Shown: positions 34,505-42,422, counted from the stretch's first letter. The stretch: 64,000 nt of DNA from Marine Group I thaumarchaeote SCGC AAA799-D11 (GCA_000746765.1 JOSY01000069.1:1-64000); one strand, 5' to 3'. Numbers and translations: made by a program. Notes: generated by a model not told the origin, from the letters alone.

Positions 34505-34512
34505 TTATAAAG
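34505..34512 (-). promoter_or_regulatory. TATA box of the ribB-ribH-arfA-arfC operon
   Basis: CTTTATAA on the minus strand, centred 27 bases before the ribB ATG at 34481, giving a leaderless message. This means ribB and downstream genes can be transcribed independently of ribE. Confidence 0.6.
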
Positions 34513-34524
34513 TTTACTTAAAAA

Positions 34525-34538
34525 TTGGTAATTACCAA
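34525..34538. promoter_or_regulatory. Palindrome TTGGTAATTACCAA upstream of ribB
   Basis: A perfect 14-base palindrome 13 bases upstream of the ribB TATA box, with a related half-site (TGGTAG, plus strand 34544-34549) close by. It is the expected place for an operator that controls flavin synthesis. No such factor is encoded next to it. Chance occurrence in AT-rich DNA cannot be excluded. Confidence 0.5.
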
Positions 34539-34559
34539 CAAAATGGTAGGTTATTAGGT

Positions 34560-35147
34560 TTATTTTAGAATGTATTTTCCAAGAATGTCAGTTTCAATAT
34601 TAACTTTGTCGCCTACTTTTTTTGTTTGAAAATTTGTGACTTCAATTGTATGAGGAATTAATGAAACAGATGCAAGATTTTTTTTGATGTCAGTAACAGT
34701 TAAACTGATTCCATCAACTGCAATTGAGCCTTTTTTGACTACATATTTTGCTAGTTTTTTAGGTACTTCAAACCAAACTTGAACTTCTTTAGGTTTCTTT
34801 AGAATTTTTTTAATTGTTCCAACACCATCGACATGTCCTAAAACAAAATGGCCTTCTAATCTATCTCCAGCCTTTAGACTTCGTTCAATGTTTACTATTC
34901 CACCAACTTCAAGATTTCCAAGATCTGTTTTCTTTGTTGTTTCTTCAATCATTTCAAAGATACAATTAGATTTTGAGAGTTTTGTTGCAGTAAGACAAAC
35001 ACCATTTAATGCGACACTTTGTCCAACTTTCAATCCTTTTGCGTGTTTACCCAGGTTTACAGTCATTTGTACTGCGCTTCGATTTTTTGTATTTTTAGAA
35101 ATTTTTTCTACTTTACCAATACCTTCAACAATTCCTGTAAACATCAA
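34560..35147 (-). CDS. ribE: Riboflavin synthase, alpha-chain (bacterial) type
   Basis: Dismutates two ribityllumazine molecules to riboflavin. The 195-residue protein consists of two lumazine-binding repeats: MFTGIVEGIGKVEKI with SVALNGVCLTATKL, and GHFVLGHVDGVGTIK with GSIAVDGISLTVTDI. This is the bacterial/eukaryotic alpha type, not the unrelated archaeal RibC that resembles lumazine synthase. The start is ATG 35144 or 35147, 26 bases from a TATA-like CATTTTATA. A 60-base gap with its own promoter separates it from ribB. Confidence 0.95.
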   Translation of the reverse strand: MMFTGIVEGIGKVEKISKNTKNRSAVQMTVNLGKHAKGLKVGQSVALNGVCLTATKLSKSNCIFEMIEETTKKTDLGNLEVGGIVNIERSLKAGDRLEGHFVLGHVDGVGTIKKILKKPKEVQVWFEVPKKLAKYVVKKGSIAVDGISLTVTDIKKNLASVSLIPHTIEVTNFQTKKVGDKVNIETDILGKYILK

Positions 35148-35198
35148 AATGACCTATAGATTCACGTATAAAATGATTTAGTTAATTTTCATTTGATA

Positions 35199-35903
35199 TT
35201 ATTTTGAATCTAGTTGCTCAAACTCATTTTCGCAAACTTGATGAAATAAAGAGCAATTATTTTCTTTTGCAGCAAGTTTGATTTTTTCCATATCTTTGTT
35301 AAGAATTCCTTGAGCTGCCAAAAATGCATTGTCGTTGTCGCCTAATTTTTCAAATAATTTAGATTTTGCAAGAGGGATTTCCTTGAGGCTAGAATCAACT
35401 AGTTGTGCCTTGTCGTAAAATTCTATTGCGATTTCATAATCTCCCAAGTGGCTGTGAGATATAGCCTTGTTCATCAAAGCAGTAACATTATTTGGATCTA
35501 GTGCAAGTGCTTTTTCATAATACTCAAGTGCCTCTTTGTGTTGGTTTAATTCATTTAATGATAGCCCCATACTATTCAATGCCCAAGAATCATTAGGATT
35601 GGATGAAAGAATTTCTTCACATAATTTTAAAACTTCCTGATACTGACCCAAGCTTTCTAGGGCATAGATTTTATTTTTTAATGCATAAGTATCTGATTTT
35701 TTTATTTCAAGAACTTTATCACAATAAGTTATGGCTTCTTGATATTTTTCAAGATAAATCAAAGACAAGCAAATGTTTTGTAGTGCAACCATATCATTAG
35801 GAATTTTCTCAAGTAGTCCCTTGCAGTAATTGTACATCTCTTCATATTTTCCTGCATTAAACAGTCTAGTTATGACATTGCTAGGATCTAAAAGATTAAC
35901 CAT
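35199..35903 (-). CDS. Tetratricopeptide repeat protein
   Basis: A 234-residue protein with about five TPR units of 34 residues (YCKGLLEKIPNDMVALQNIC, YCDKVLEIKKSDTYALKNKI, LCEEILSSNPNDSWALNSMG, YYEKALALDPNNVTALMNKA). TPRs mediate protein contacts. No signal peptide or enzymatic domain, so the partner is unknown. Located just upstream of ribE with a 50-base gap. Confidence 0.85.
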   Translation of the reverse strand: MVNLLDPSNVITRLFNAGKYEEMYNYCKGLLEKIPNDMVALQNICLSLIYLEKYQEAITYCDKVLEIKKSDTYALKNKIYALESLGQYQEVLKLCEEILSSNPNDSWALNSMGLSLNELNQHKEALEYYEKALALDPNNVTALMNKAISHSHLGDYEIAIEFYDKAQLVDSSLKEIPLAKSKLFEKLGDNDNAFLAAQGILNKDMEKIKLAAKENNCSLFHQVCENEFEQLDSK

Positions 35904-35966
35904 TTCTAATAATTAGATAGAATTTCATTATCTTTAATCTATTCTGAAAAAAAGGAAAATTCCCAG

Positions 35967-36110
35967 TTATTTTAAGACTTTACGAATGGTTTCGTTTAAT
36001 ACTTTAGAATAACTATAGGAGGCTTGTTCTTGTTGAATTAACTTTGCTTGACGAAGTCGAAGTTTCTTATCGATGTCATCATCAATCATAATGGTAACTC
36101 TTTTTGCCAT
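35967..36110 (-). CDS. Ribbon-helix-helix protein (47 aa), missed by ORF track
   Basis: Read from intergenic DNA: ATG at 36110, stop TAA at 35967. The product MAKRVTIMIDDDIDKKLRLRQ begins with the beta-strand and helix of CopG/Arc-type DNA-binding proteins, then SYSYSKVLNETIRKVLK forms the second helix. A TATA-like TTATATAA lies about 24 bases upstream. It is probably a dimeric transcription factor, perhaps autoregulatory. It follows the response regulator gene on the same strand. Confidence 0.75.
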   Translation of the reverse strand: MAKRVTIMIDDDIDKKLRLRQAKLIQQEQASYSYSKVLNETIRKVLK

Positions 36111-36130
36111 GTATGTAAGTATGAGAATTA

Positions 36131-36138
36131 TTATATAA
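36131..36138 (-). promoter_or_regulatory. TATA box of the ribbon-helix-helix gene
   Basis: TTATATAA centred about 24-26 bases before the ATG at 36110, so the transcript is probably leaderless. A GGGA/TCCC hairpin-like pair (36152-36164) just upstream may end the response-regulator transcript. Confidence 0.5.
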
Positions 36139-36167
36139 CATTATATGAAATGTCCCAAAAATGGGAA

Positions 36168-36518
36168 TTAATCATTTATGCTTGATACTACGTGTTCGAT
36201 ATTGAAGGGTTTTTGAACAACAGGCACGTTGAGTTTTTGTAGTTTTTCTTCAGTTTCAGTACTGGTATCAGCCGTAACTGCAATTATGCGTGCTTTGGGT
36301 TGAATTTCATGAATTTTCTTGATTGCATAAAATCCTGAGCCATTAGGCATGTTAAGATCAATTAGAGTAACATCAGGTTTTAATTTTTTATACAATTTAA
36401 CTACAGTAACACCATCAAATCCATTTCCTACAACATTGATTCCTTTTTCCTCAAGAAATTCAGAAAATAATCTAACAGTATCCTCATCATCATCAATAAT
36501 GATAACAGATTTGCTCAT
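36168..36518 (-). CDS. Stand-alone response regulator receiver
   Basis: A 116-residue CheY-like receiver without an output domain. Acidic pocket IDDDED, phospho-acceptor Asp in LIDLNMPNGSG (about residue 55), Thr in AVTADTST and Lys in VQKPFNIEH are all present, so phosphorylation is likely. The gene is divergent from the winged-helix protein at 36571 with a 52-base gap carrying both promoters. No histidine kinase is nearby. Confidence 0.92.
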   Translation of the reverse strand: MSKSVIIIDDDEDTVRLFSEFLEEKGINVVGNGFDGVTVVKLYKKLKPDVTLIDLNMPNGSGFYAIKKIHEIQPKARIIAVTADTSTETEEKLQKLNVPVVQKPFNIEHVVSSIND

Positions 36519-36570
36519 ATGTTCATAAAGTAAATGAGTTCTTTATATTTCACATTGTTAGATACCATAT

Positions 36571-37182
36571 ATGGCCGGATTAGACAAATTAATTTCAATT
36601 TCATTACCTAAAAAAATTAAGAAAAAAATTGATGCAGACACACTAAAGAAAATTGAACGTGAGTTATTTCTAGAACACGGAATGTCAATCAAACTTGCAA
36701 CTGAGCATTTTCAAACATTATTAAAAATTATTAAAAAAAATTCTGAATTAGATATTAATCAATTTGAAAATGAGTGTCTAAAAGAAATTATTCAGGTAAA
36801 AAAAGTAAAAGAAAATTATCATCTAACCATACTTGATACAAGACTAGTTCATTTTATTTTAGACATATTTGGAGACGATGAAACCAGAAAGATGATCGTA
36901 TCTATTCTAAAAAGCGAACACACTATACCAGAAATTCTAAGAGAGTCAGGTGTGCCTAAAACTTCAGGATATAGAAAGATAGAGAATCTTCTAATCAATG
37001 GATTTTTCATAGAGACAGGAAAGGTACTAAGTGAGAGTAAAAAGATATCAAAAATTCAATGTATTTTTCAAGAGATTGTAATAGATGCCAAAAAAGAGAA
37101 GCTTATAGTCAGTGGAATTGTGCCTAAAAAAATATTTGAAAAGAGCACAACAATGAAATCTATAATTAAAAATCTAGAATAA
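36571..37182 (+). CDS. Winged-helix regulator-like protein
   Basis: The central part (RKMIVSILKSEHTIPEILRESGVPKTSGYRKIENLLINGFF) reads as a winged helix of the ArsR/TrmB-like kind. The N-terminal 90 residues are helical (IKKKIDADTLKKIERELFLEHG) and the C-terminus forms beta strands with KKEKLIVSGIVPK. It lies head to head with a receiver gene, so it may be the receiver's output partner, which is inference. Signal unknown. Confidence 0.72.
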   Translation: MAGLDKLISISLPKKIKKKIDADTLKKIERELFLEHGMSIKLATEHFQTLLKIIKKNSELDINQFENECLKEIIQVKKVKENYHLTILDTRLVHFILDIFGDDETRKMIVSILKSEHTIPEILRESGVPKTSGYRKIENLLINGFFIETGKVLSESKKISKIQCIFQEIVIDAKKEKLIVSGIVPKKIFEKSTTMKSIIKNLE

Positions 37183-37183
37183 T

Positions 37184-38038
37184 CTATTTTACAAGTTCAA
37201 GTAGAGCTTTTGCTTGTTTAAAATGAACTTCATCAATCATTTTTCCATCAACAGTGGTAGCTCCTTTTCCCTTCTTTGTTGATTCAAGGTAAGTTTTGCA
37301 AACTTTTTTGGCCCATTCAATTTCACTTTTGTTTGGATGGAATAATTTGTGAGTTACAGAAATATGATCTGGATGGATTATGCTTTTTCCTGAATAGCCT
37401 AAACTTTTTCCAATCTTACAATCATTTTCTAATCCCTTTGAATCTTTGAGATCTTGCCAGATAGCATCTATTGCAGCTACACCTGCAGCTTGTGCATCTA
37501 CAGGAATTTTTCTTCTAGAATATTTTGCGCCTTCAGCATCTTTAGTATATTCCACACCAATATCATTTAGAAGATCAAAAACACCAAAAACTACTGCAAC
37601 TACCCTTTTACTGCTAGAAGCGATTTGGTATGTGTTAACAACACCTTCTGCAGATTCTATTGAAGGAATTAGTTGTGTTGGTTTTAGTTTTCGTTTTTTC
37701 TCTAATCCTGCAATTGTTTTTTCGATTTTTTTCAATTCTTTTGCATTGTTAACTTTGGGAATAACAATTCCATCAATTCCTTTTTGAACAATTTCTTTAA
37801 GATCAGATGGAATTTTGCCAGATAGAGGGGAGTTTGTACGAACAAAAATTGAAGACTTGTATGATTTTTTAGATTTGAGAGCAGACTTGATTAGCTTTCG
37901 TGCATTTGTTTTTTCATTATCAGGCACAGAATCCTCTAAATCAAAGCATACAATGTCAGCTTGAAGTTTTTTTGCTTTTTCTAGAAATCTAGGATTATTT
38001 CCAGGAACAAAAATGAGACTTCTGAAGAGCTGAGTCAT
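37184..38038 (-). CDS. HpcH/HpaI aldolase or citrate lyase beta (CitE)-like protein
   Basis: A 284-residue TIM-barrel lyase. Motifs include LIFVPGNNPRFLEKAKK, ADIVCFDLEDSVPDNEK with acidic metal ligands, IVIPKVNNAKEL, IPSIESAEGVVN and GYSGKSIIHPDHI. The family comprises CitE, malyl-CoA and beta-methylmalyl-CoA lyases and related CoA-ester enzymes. Without the alpha and gamma citrate lyase genes nearby it is probably a stand-alone CoA-ester lyase or thioesterase. It is 7 bases from the MDR dehydrogenase gene, so the two may act in one pathway. Confidence 0.85.
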   Translation of the reverse strand: MTQLFRSLIFVPGNNPRFLEKAKKLQADIVCFDLEDSVPDNEKTNARKLIKSALKSKKSYKSSIFVRTNSPLSGKIPSDLKEIVQKGIDGIVIPKVNNAKELKKIEKTIAGLEKKRKLKPTQLIPSIESAEGVVNTYQIASSSKRVVAVVFGVFDLLNDIGVEYTKDAEGAKYSRRKIPVDAQAAGVAAIDAIWQDLKDSKGLENDCKIGKSLGYSGKSIIHPDHISVTHKLFHPNKSEIEWAKKVCKTYLESTKKGKGATTVDGKMIDEVHFKQAKALLELVK

Positions 38039-38045
38039 TAAATGA

Positions 38046-39122
38046 CTAAGCGCCTTCAGGCTTCATTAAGATTTTGCCAAAGAATTTACCTTCTAACATT
38101 TTTGTGTGAGCCTCTGCGGCTTGCTCAAATGTGTAGACAGAATCAACAATGGATTTTAGTTTTCCTTGTCCCATCCAGTAAAGACCTTGATCAAGTTCAG
38201 CTTTTGTTCCTTGTGTTGAACCTAAGACATTGATTCCTTTGAAGAATATGTGTCTAAGATCTATTTGTGCGTCATAACCTGTTGTTGCACCACATGAAAC
38301 AAGTGTTGCACCATACTTGAGTAAGGTTAGTTGCTTGTTAAAGTGAGTTTGACCAATGTGATCAAATGCAATATCAATTCCAGGTGCTTCACCTTTTGTT
38401 TTTGCAAGTTCTTTTGAAATTTTGAAGACTTCTTTTTGCCAATCGTCTTTTCTGTGGTCTACTGCATAATCTGCACCTAGTTCTTTACATTTGTCTAGTT
38501 TGTCTGGACTTGCAGTTGCAATTACGTCACAGTTGTATAATTTTGCAATTTGAATTGCAAAGCTTCCAACACCAGAACCACCACCCATTACGAGTACTGT
38601 TTGTCCTGGAGTAATCTTTGCTCTACCAACTAGCATGTGCCATGAAGTTAGGAGAGTCATTGAAGCTGCTGCTGCGTCTTCAAATGAAACACTATCAGGA
38701 ATTTTTGAAACGTTGACTTCTGGTAAGTGGATTTGTTCAGAGTATGCACCCCATAGTGGTCCAGTTTGGAAACCCCAAACTTGTCTTCGGGTACAGTCAA
38801 ATTCTCTTCCATCAGTACATGCTTTACAAACTCTGCATGCAAGGTTTGAGTGAGAAACAACTCTGTCACCTACTTTGAAATTTTGTACATCTTCGCCTAC
38901 GGCGATAACTTCTCCAGATACATCAGAACCTGAAACATGTGGAAGAGGAACTGCTACTGGAACTCCTCTCATTCCCCAAATATCATTATAATTTAGGGCA
39001 GATGCTTTATTGGTAAAAATTACCTCATCTGGTTTTGGTTTTGGTTCGTCTATATCCTGGACTTTAAGGATCTTAGCATAATTATCATCTGGTGCATATT
39101 CATTGTATACGACTGCTTTCAT
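38046..39122 (-). CDS. Zinc-type medium-chain dehydrogenase/reductase
   Basis: A 358-residue MDR oxidoreductase with NAD(P)-binding VLVMGGGSGVGSFAIQIAK, HVSGSDVSGEVIAVGEDV and a structural-zinc Cys cluster (CRVCKACTDGREFDC). The subgroup includes crotonyl-CoA and acryloyl-CoA reductases as well as quinone reductases. In Sulfolobales the acryloyl-CoA reductase of the 3-hydroxypropionate/4-hydroxybutyrate cycle is an MDR protein, making this a candidate for that step, but substrate is not determinable here. Same strand and close spacing with the CitE-like gene. Confidence 0.85.
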   Translation of the reverse strand: MKAVVYNEYAPDDNYAKILKVQDIDEPKPKPDEVIFTNKASALNYNDIWGMRGVPVAVPLPHVSGSDVSGEVIAVGEDVQNFKVGDRVVSHSNLACRVCKACTDGREFDCTRRQVWGFQTGPLWGAYSEQIHLPEVNVSKIPDSVSFEDAAAASMTLLTSWHMLVGRAKITPGQTVLVMGGGSGVGSFAIQIAKLYNCDVIATASPDKLDKCKELGADYAVDHRKDDWQKEVFKISKELAKTKGEAPGIDIAFDHIGQTHFNKQLTLLKYGATLVSCGATTGYDAQIDLRHIFFKGINVLGSTQGTKAELDQGLYWMGQGKLKSIVDSVYTFEQAAEAHTKMLEGKFFGKILMKPEGA

Positions 39123-39164
39123 GGAATAACAGGCTGGTTACCCATAATTATATTTTATCGGGGA

Positions 39165-39446
39165 TCAGACACGATTGAACTTAAAATCGCGTTTTGGTTG
39201 TTGTGTTGAAAGCAAGATTTGCTTTAATTGATCGTCTGAAATTTGGCCGGGAATTTTTCCCTGAGTTGCCATTCCTATTAGATATTGTTCAACCATATCT
39301 GCCAACTCGGGTTTTACCATCTTGATATTGTTTAACCTCATTCTTGCTTCAGGTACAAGAATTTGTTTTAGAATCTGTTCTTTTTGTGCAGCTAGTTCAT
39401 TATTTGTATTGTCTTGAGGTTGATCGTTTGATTCAGGAAAACTCAT
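39165..39446 (-). CDS. PDCD5 family DNA-binding protein
   Basis: A 93-residue archaeal homologue of programmed cell death 5/TFAR19. It has the disordered N-terminus, then helices EQILKQILVPEARMRLNNIKMVKPELADMVEQYLI, and the C-terminal basic FKFNRV. It binds double-stranded DNA in related archaea and typically lies beside rps19e, as it does here with an 8-base gap. Confidence 0.92.
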   Translation of the reverse strand: MSFPESNDQPQDNTNNELAAQKEQILKQILVPEARMRLNNIKMVKPELADMVEQYLIGMATQGKIPGQISDDQLKQILLSTQQPKRDFKFNRV

Positions 39447-39453
39447 TTTGAAT

Positions 39454-39906
39454 CTAAGTGTAAACTTTCAATTGAGGATTTTCAACAACCATTTCTTTTA
39501 GAATTTCTGTTGCTAATCTATCAAGTTTTTGCATACCTTGTTTAGAAACTACACGTCCTTTCTTCTCAACTTTTTCCAAGTAACCTAATTTTTCTAATCC
39601 GTGAATTGCGTTTCTGATAATTGCACCACCGGCATCTTTGTGATGAGCTGCACCATAACCAGAGGGTTTGCCTCCACCATAATCTTTTCTTAATTCGTTA
39701 ATTCCAATTGGTCCATTAAGGTAAATTTTTCTCATAATTGAAGCACATCTAGTATGCCACCAATCGCGGTTTTGTGGTGGTTTGTCTGCATGGGCTCCAG
39801 TTTTTACAAATGGAATCCAAGAAGGAGCTGGAATATCTTCATTTTTTAGAATATCAGCTAGCTTTCCTATCAAAACATCTGCTGGTACATCGTATACCTT
39901 TGCCAT
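39454..39906 (-). CDS. rps19e: Small-subunit ribosomal protein S19e
   Basis: Archaeal/eukaryotic 30S protein of 150 residues. It has KVYDVPADVLIGKLADIL, the basic PPQNRDWWHTRCASIMRKIYLNGPIG core, then DYGGGKPSGYGAAHHKDAGGAIIRNAIHGLEKLGYLE. The operon is rps19e-PDCD5, with rnp4 upstream. This matches the usual archaeal clustering. Confidence 0.96.
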   Translation of the reverse strand: MAKVYDVPADVLIGKLADILKNEDIPAPSWIPFVKTGAHADKPPQNRDWWHTRCASIMRKIYLNGPIGINELRKDYGGGKPSGYGAAHHKDAGGAIIRNAIHGLEKLGYLEKVEKKGRVVSKQGMQKLDRLATEILKEMVVENPQLKVYT

Positions 39907-39937
39907 GAAGACAAAAAATCGAGAATCGTCTTATAAA

Positions 39938-40258
39938 TCATTGAGATATTATTTTGCGGTACGTGTGCCCACACAAGTAGCAAGAGATTCTGATCGACTT
40001 GACAGATGCCCTACCCAAACGAAATCTAGAGTTAACACCAGGTGCAATGAATGATTTGCATTTTTTACAAAAAACCATCCTTAGTTCATAAGGCATTCGA
40101 ATTTTGTGTCTAGTACTAATTCTACGAGCAAGAAGAGCTTGGCGTTGAGAAAGTTCAGGATCGGTTTTTGCATTGCTAATTGCATTTTTTATTAGAATCT
40201 GCATTCTCTCCATTGCAAGTTTTCTTACTGCAGGTTTCACAATAATTTCTGAAGTCAC
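39938..40258 (-). CDS. rnp4: Ribonuclease P protein component 4
   Basis: Protein subunit of archaeal RNase P (Rpr2/Rpp21 family), 106 residues. It has an N-terminal helical domain (KLAMERMQILIKNAISNAK) and a zinc ribbon from FCKKCKSFIAPG and SCYLCGHTYRK. The position beside rps19e and a tRNA gene fits an RNA-processing role. Confidence 0.92.
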   Translation of the reverse strand: MTSEIIVKPAVRKLAMERMQILIKNAISNAKTDPELSQRQALLARRISTRHKIRMPYELRMVFCKKCKSFIAPGVNSRFRLGRASVKSIRISCYLCGHTYRKIISQ

Positions 40259-40292
40259 ACCTAAAAATTACTTCTCATTAGAATCAAAGAAA

Positions 40293-40366
40293 TGCAGTCA
40301 GCGGGATTCGAACCCGCGTCACAGGGTTGGAAACCCCGAATACTAACCAGGCTATACTATGACTGC
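40293..40366 (-). tRNA. tRNA-Gly (anticodon TCC)
   Basis: The minus strand folds as a cloverleaf: acceptor GCAGTCA paired with TGACTGC, T-arm GCGGG-TTCGAAT-CCCGC, and anticodon arm CGGGG-TTTCCAA-CCCTG with anticodon TCC, reading GGA. The discriminator is A and CCA is not encoded. No intron is seen. The length of 74 is normal. Confidence 0.95.
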
Positions 40367-40388
40367 AACAAAGTGCAAATTTTGGTGC

Positions 40389-41057
40389 CTACATAAAAAT
40401 GGTTTTTTCGTACTCATAGAGCATTCGGGCAACTACAGTATGACCTTCAAAGGATTCATCACCAACAGAATACATTTGAGCAAACTGTTTTTCAATAGAA
40501 TCTGAAAAATGTCCTTTCTGAAATCCTCCAAATACAAGGCAATAGTCATCATTGATCTCTCCCGCAATTTTTTCATACGAGTTTTGAGTTCCCTTGGTAG
40601 AAAGCCCAATTATTTTTGATGGATGTATGTCATCAATTAGTTCTGAGAATGTTTTGTTTTTGATTTCAAGTAGTGTGTCATCGTTTGCGGTTATCTTTTT
40701 TTCTTTATACAATTTTTCAATCAATCCTGCAAATCTATGATAAGACTTTGGCACATGCACATTTTGACCAAAATAGATTACTTTATCATCAATTGTATGA
40801 ATATAGAGTTTGATTTTGTTTTTTAGATAAAGTGGAATTGTTGTAGCTTCAAGTATTGAAAAGTGAACAAGATCAGGTCTGCCTCTCTTTAATTCATTAT
40901 TGATTCCTTTCATTGCTGCAAAGTGCCAAGAGTTATCTAGTAAAATTTCAGATGAAAGTTTTCCTAGCTTTCTTGCATGTGAAACTACTGATGGGTGATG
41001 TTTTAGATCAGATGGGACAAGCTCTAGTGCAGATTCAGCTAAAACTATAGAAATCAT
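40389..41057 (-). CDS. nep1: rRNA small-subunit pseudouridine methyltransferase Nep1
   Basis: SPOUT-fold methyltransferase (EMG1/Nep1) that N1-methylates a pseudouridine of 16S rRNA. The 222-residue protein has IVLAESALELVP, LLDNSWHFAAM, the substrate motif KRGRPDLVHFSILEAT, and the SAM knot LVFGGFQKGHFSD. It stops 2 bases... its stop is immediately adjacent to the next upstream gene (41059), suggesting an operon with the secreted hydrolase-like protein. Confidence 0.92.
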   Translation of the reverse strand: MISIVLAESALELVPSDLKHHPSVVSHARKLGKLSSEILLDNSWHFAAMKGINNELKRGRPDLVHFSILEATTIPLYLKNKIKLYIHTIDDKVIYFGQNVHVPKSYHRFAGLIEKLYKEKKITANDDTLLEIKNKTFSELIDDIHPSKIIGLSTKGTQNSYEKIAGEINDDYCLVFGGFQKGHFSDSIEKQFAQMYSVGDESFEGHTVVARMLYEYEKTIFM

Positions 41058-41058
41058 T

Positions 41059-42174
41059 TTAGTTTAACATTTGAATTTGATTCTTAAATTCATTCCAACC
41101 TGGTTTAGGATTTCCATTCTCATCAAACAGTCCAGCATTACAGACATAATGATTTAGTCGCTCAATTACGTGTTCGCTACTACCAAAACCTGAACCACCA
41201 ATCTCAAGTTTGCTTTCTCCAATATCCTGTACTTCAAATGAGCAGGTCCCCTCAGGCTTGTCATTTTGCCTGTACCAGGTGAAAAATTCTAGTTCTGATT
41301 CATTTTCTGCATAAAATTCAAAAGATTTTTCTAAAAATTCAGTCTGGGACTCTTCACTTCCCCCAACAAAGTCAGATGTACTCCAACTTATCTCAAAAAT
41401 AGCAGCATTTCTATCTCCTGCTAAATCAATAGCCTGTTCTAGGTCTTCTTTTGCTTGTTGCGGGGTTTTTACCATATCACCAACAGTGTCAACTGGGGAA
41501 TACGAGAATGCAACAAAATCGCCAACATCCAAATCAGCTACAATGTTTTCCAAGTTTTTATTCAAAACCTGGTGCAATGCAAATGCATTTCCAATCTTTA
41601 CGTCAGGATGTTTTTCTTTAATTTTATCATATACTCCGGTGAACAATTCTTTGTAGGGCGGAATATTTTGTTCATAGTATCGGAATTGAGATTCTGTTTC
41701 ACCTGCAAGAATTACAGTGTCAACAATATGATAGCGAGATAAAATTGCATCAAGAACACTAACTACTCTATCTTCATTTAGTGATTGAATAGGTGGTTTT
41801 CCAATCCAATCTGGAAACGGTCCTAGTGTTTCTCCATTAATTAGTGAAAAGTAAAGTGTAACTTTGAGATCATTTTTTTGGTTAAAGCTCATCAATGCAT
41901 CAGAGTATTGCCAATTGTATTCTCTGTGTTCAGGTTCAATTAAATTCCAAAATAGATAGACATTACTTCTTCCAATTCCAGATTCAGATGCAGTAGCATA
42001 GATTTCATCTAGTTCTTGCAATGTTACAGATTGAGTTGGAGAATTAATTACTAGACCAATTTTCTCATTAGTCTTTTGAGGAATAATTTCTGAACTTGGA
42101 AGAGTTAAGAAACCTGCAGTTATTGCAATAATTGCAGCTACACCAATAGATAATCCCAAAAATTTCTTATTCAC
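41059..42174 (-). CDS. Membrane-anchored glycoside hydrolase-like protein
   Basis: A 371-residue protein with one N-terminal hydrophobic segment (GLSIGVAAIIAITAGFLTLP), so it is anchored or secreted. The remainder reads as a TIM barrel of the glycosidase type: SNVYLFWNLIEPEHREYNW, VTLYFSLINGE, VILAGETESQF with a possible acid/base Glu, and AAIFEISWSTSD with a possible nucleophile Glu. Two such glutamates about 100 residues apart fit clan GH-A. Substrate unknown; it could act on surface glycans or be inactive. Confidence 0.6.
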   Translation of the reverse strand: MNKKFLGLSIGVAAIIAITAGFLTLPSSEIIPQKTNEKIGLVINSPTQSVTLQELDEIYATASESGIGRSNVYLFWNLIEPEHREYNWQYSDALMSFNQKNDLKVTLYFSLINGETLGPFPDWIGKPPIQSLNEDRVVSVLDAILSRYHIVDTVILAGETESQFRYYEQNIPPYKELFTGVYDKIKEKHPDVKIGNAFALHQVLNKNLENIVADLDVGDFVAFSYSPVDTVGDMVKTPQQAKEDLEQAIDLAGDRNAAIFEISWSTSDFVGGSEESQTEFLEKSFEFYAENESELEFFTWYRQNDKPEGTCSFEVQDIGESKLEIGGSGFGSSEHVIERLNHYVCNAGLFDENGNPKPGWNEFKNQIQMLN

Positions 42175-42285
42175 AAGATAGCCATCATTAAATGAGAGTA
42201 AAAAAGTTTACAAAAAGATCATTATGGATCGTGGGAACTTTTATTATGTCTGAGTTTGGTTTGTAATTTGATTAAGTTAAGATAA

Positions 42286-42363
42286 CGATGAGTGGCTCTC
42301 GGGCAGAGATTAATCCACAACCGGCTTGCGAAGCCTTAACGCGTGGACCTTAACCACTCATCG
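42286..42363. ncRNA. Candidate tRNA-like structured RNA
   Basis: A 78-base element with a 10-base closing stem (CGATGAGTGG, 42286-42295, with CCACTCATCG, 42354-42363). Inside are hairpins CTCT-CGGGC-AGAG, TCCAC/GTGGA, and GGCTT-GCG-AAGCC, giving a cloverleaf-like layout. An alternative pairing uses ACGATGA with TCATCGT (42365-42371). There is no canonical T-loop, so it is not an ordinary tRNA. The strand is uncertain; TATA-like sequences are present on both sides. It lies just after the nrdJ stop codon. Confidence 0.4.
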
Positions 42364-42422
42364 GTCATCGTAATATTCCGATAACTATTATGTTTCGTAT
42401 GCTTTGGTTGTGATTCTGTTAT

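Noticed and set aside
42286-42363. Ordinary tRNA gene
   Set aside because: Closing stem and hairpins exist, but no T-loop of the TTCRANN type nor a valid anticodon arm; recorded as a candidate ncRNA instead.
42175-42422. Cobalamin riboswitch for nrdJ
   Set aside because: The structured element is downstream of nrdJ, not in its leader, and lacks B12-box-like sequence.
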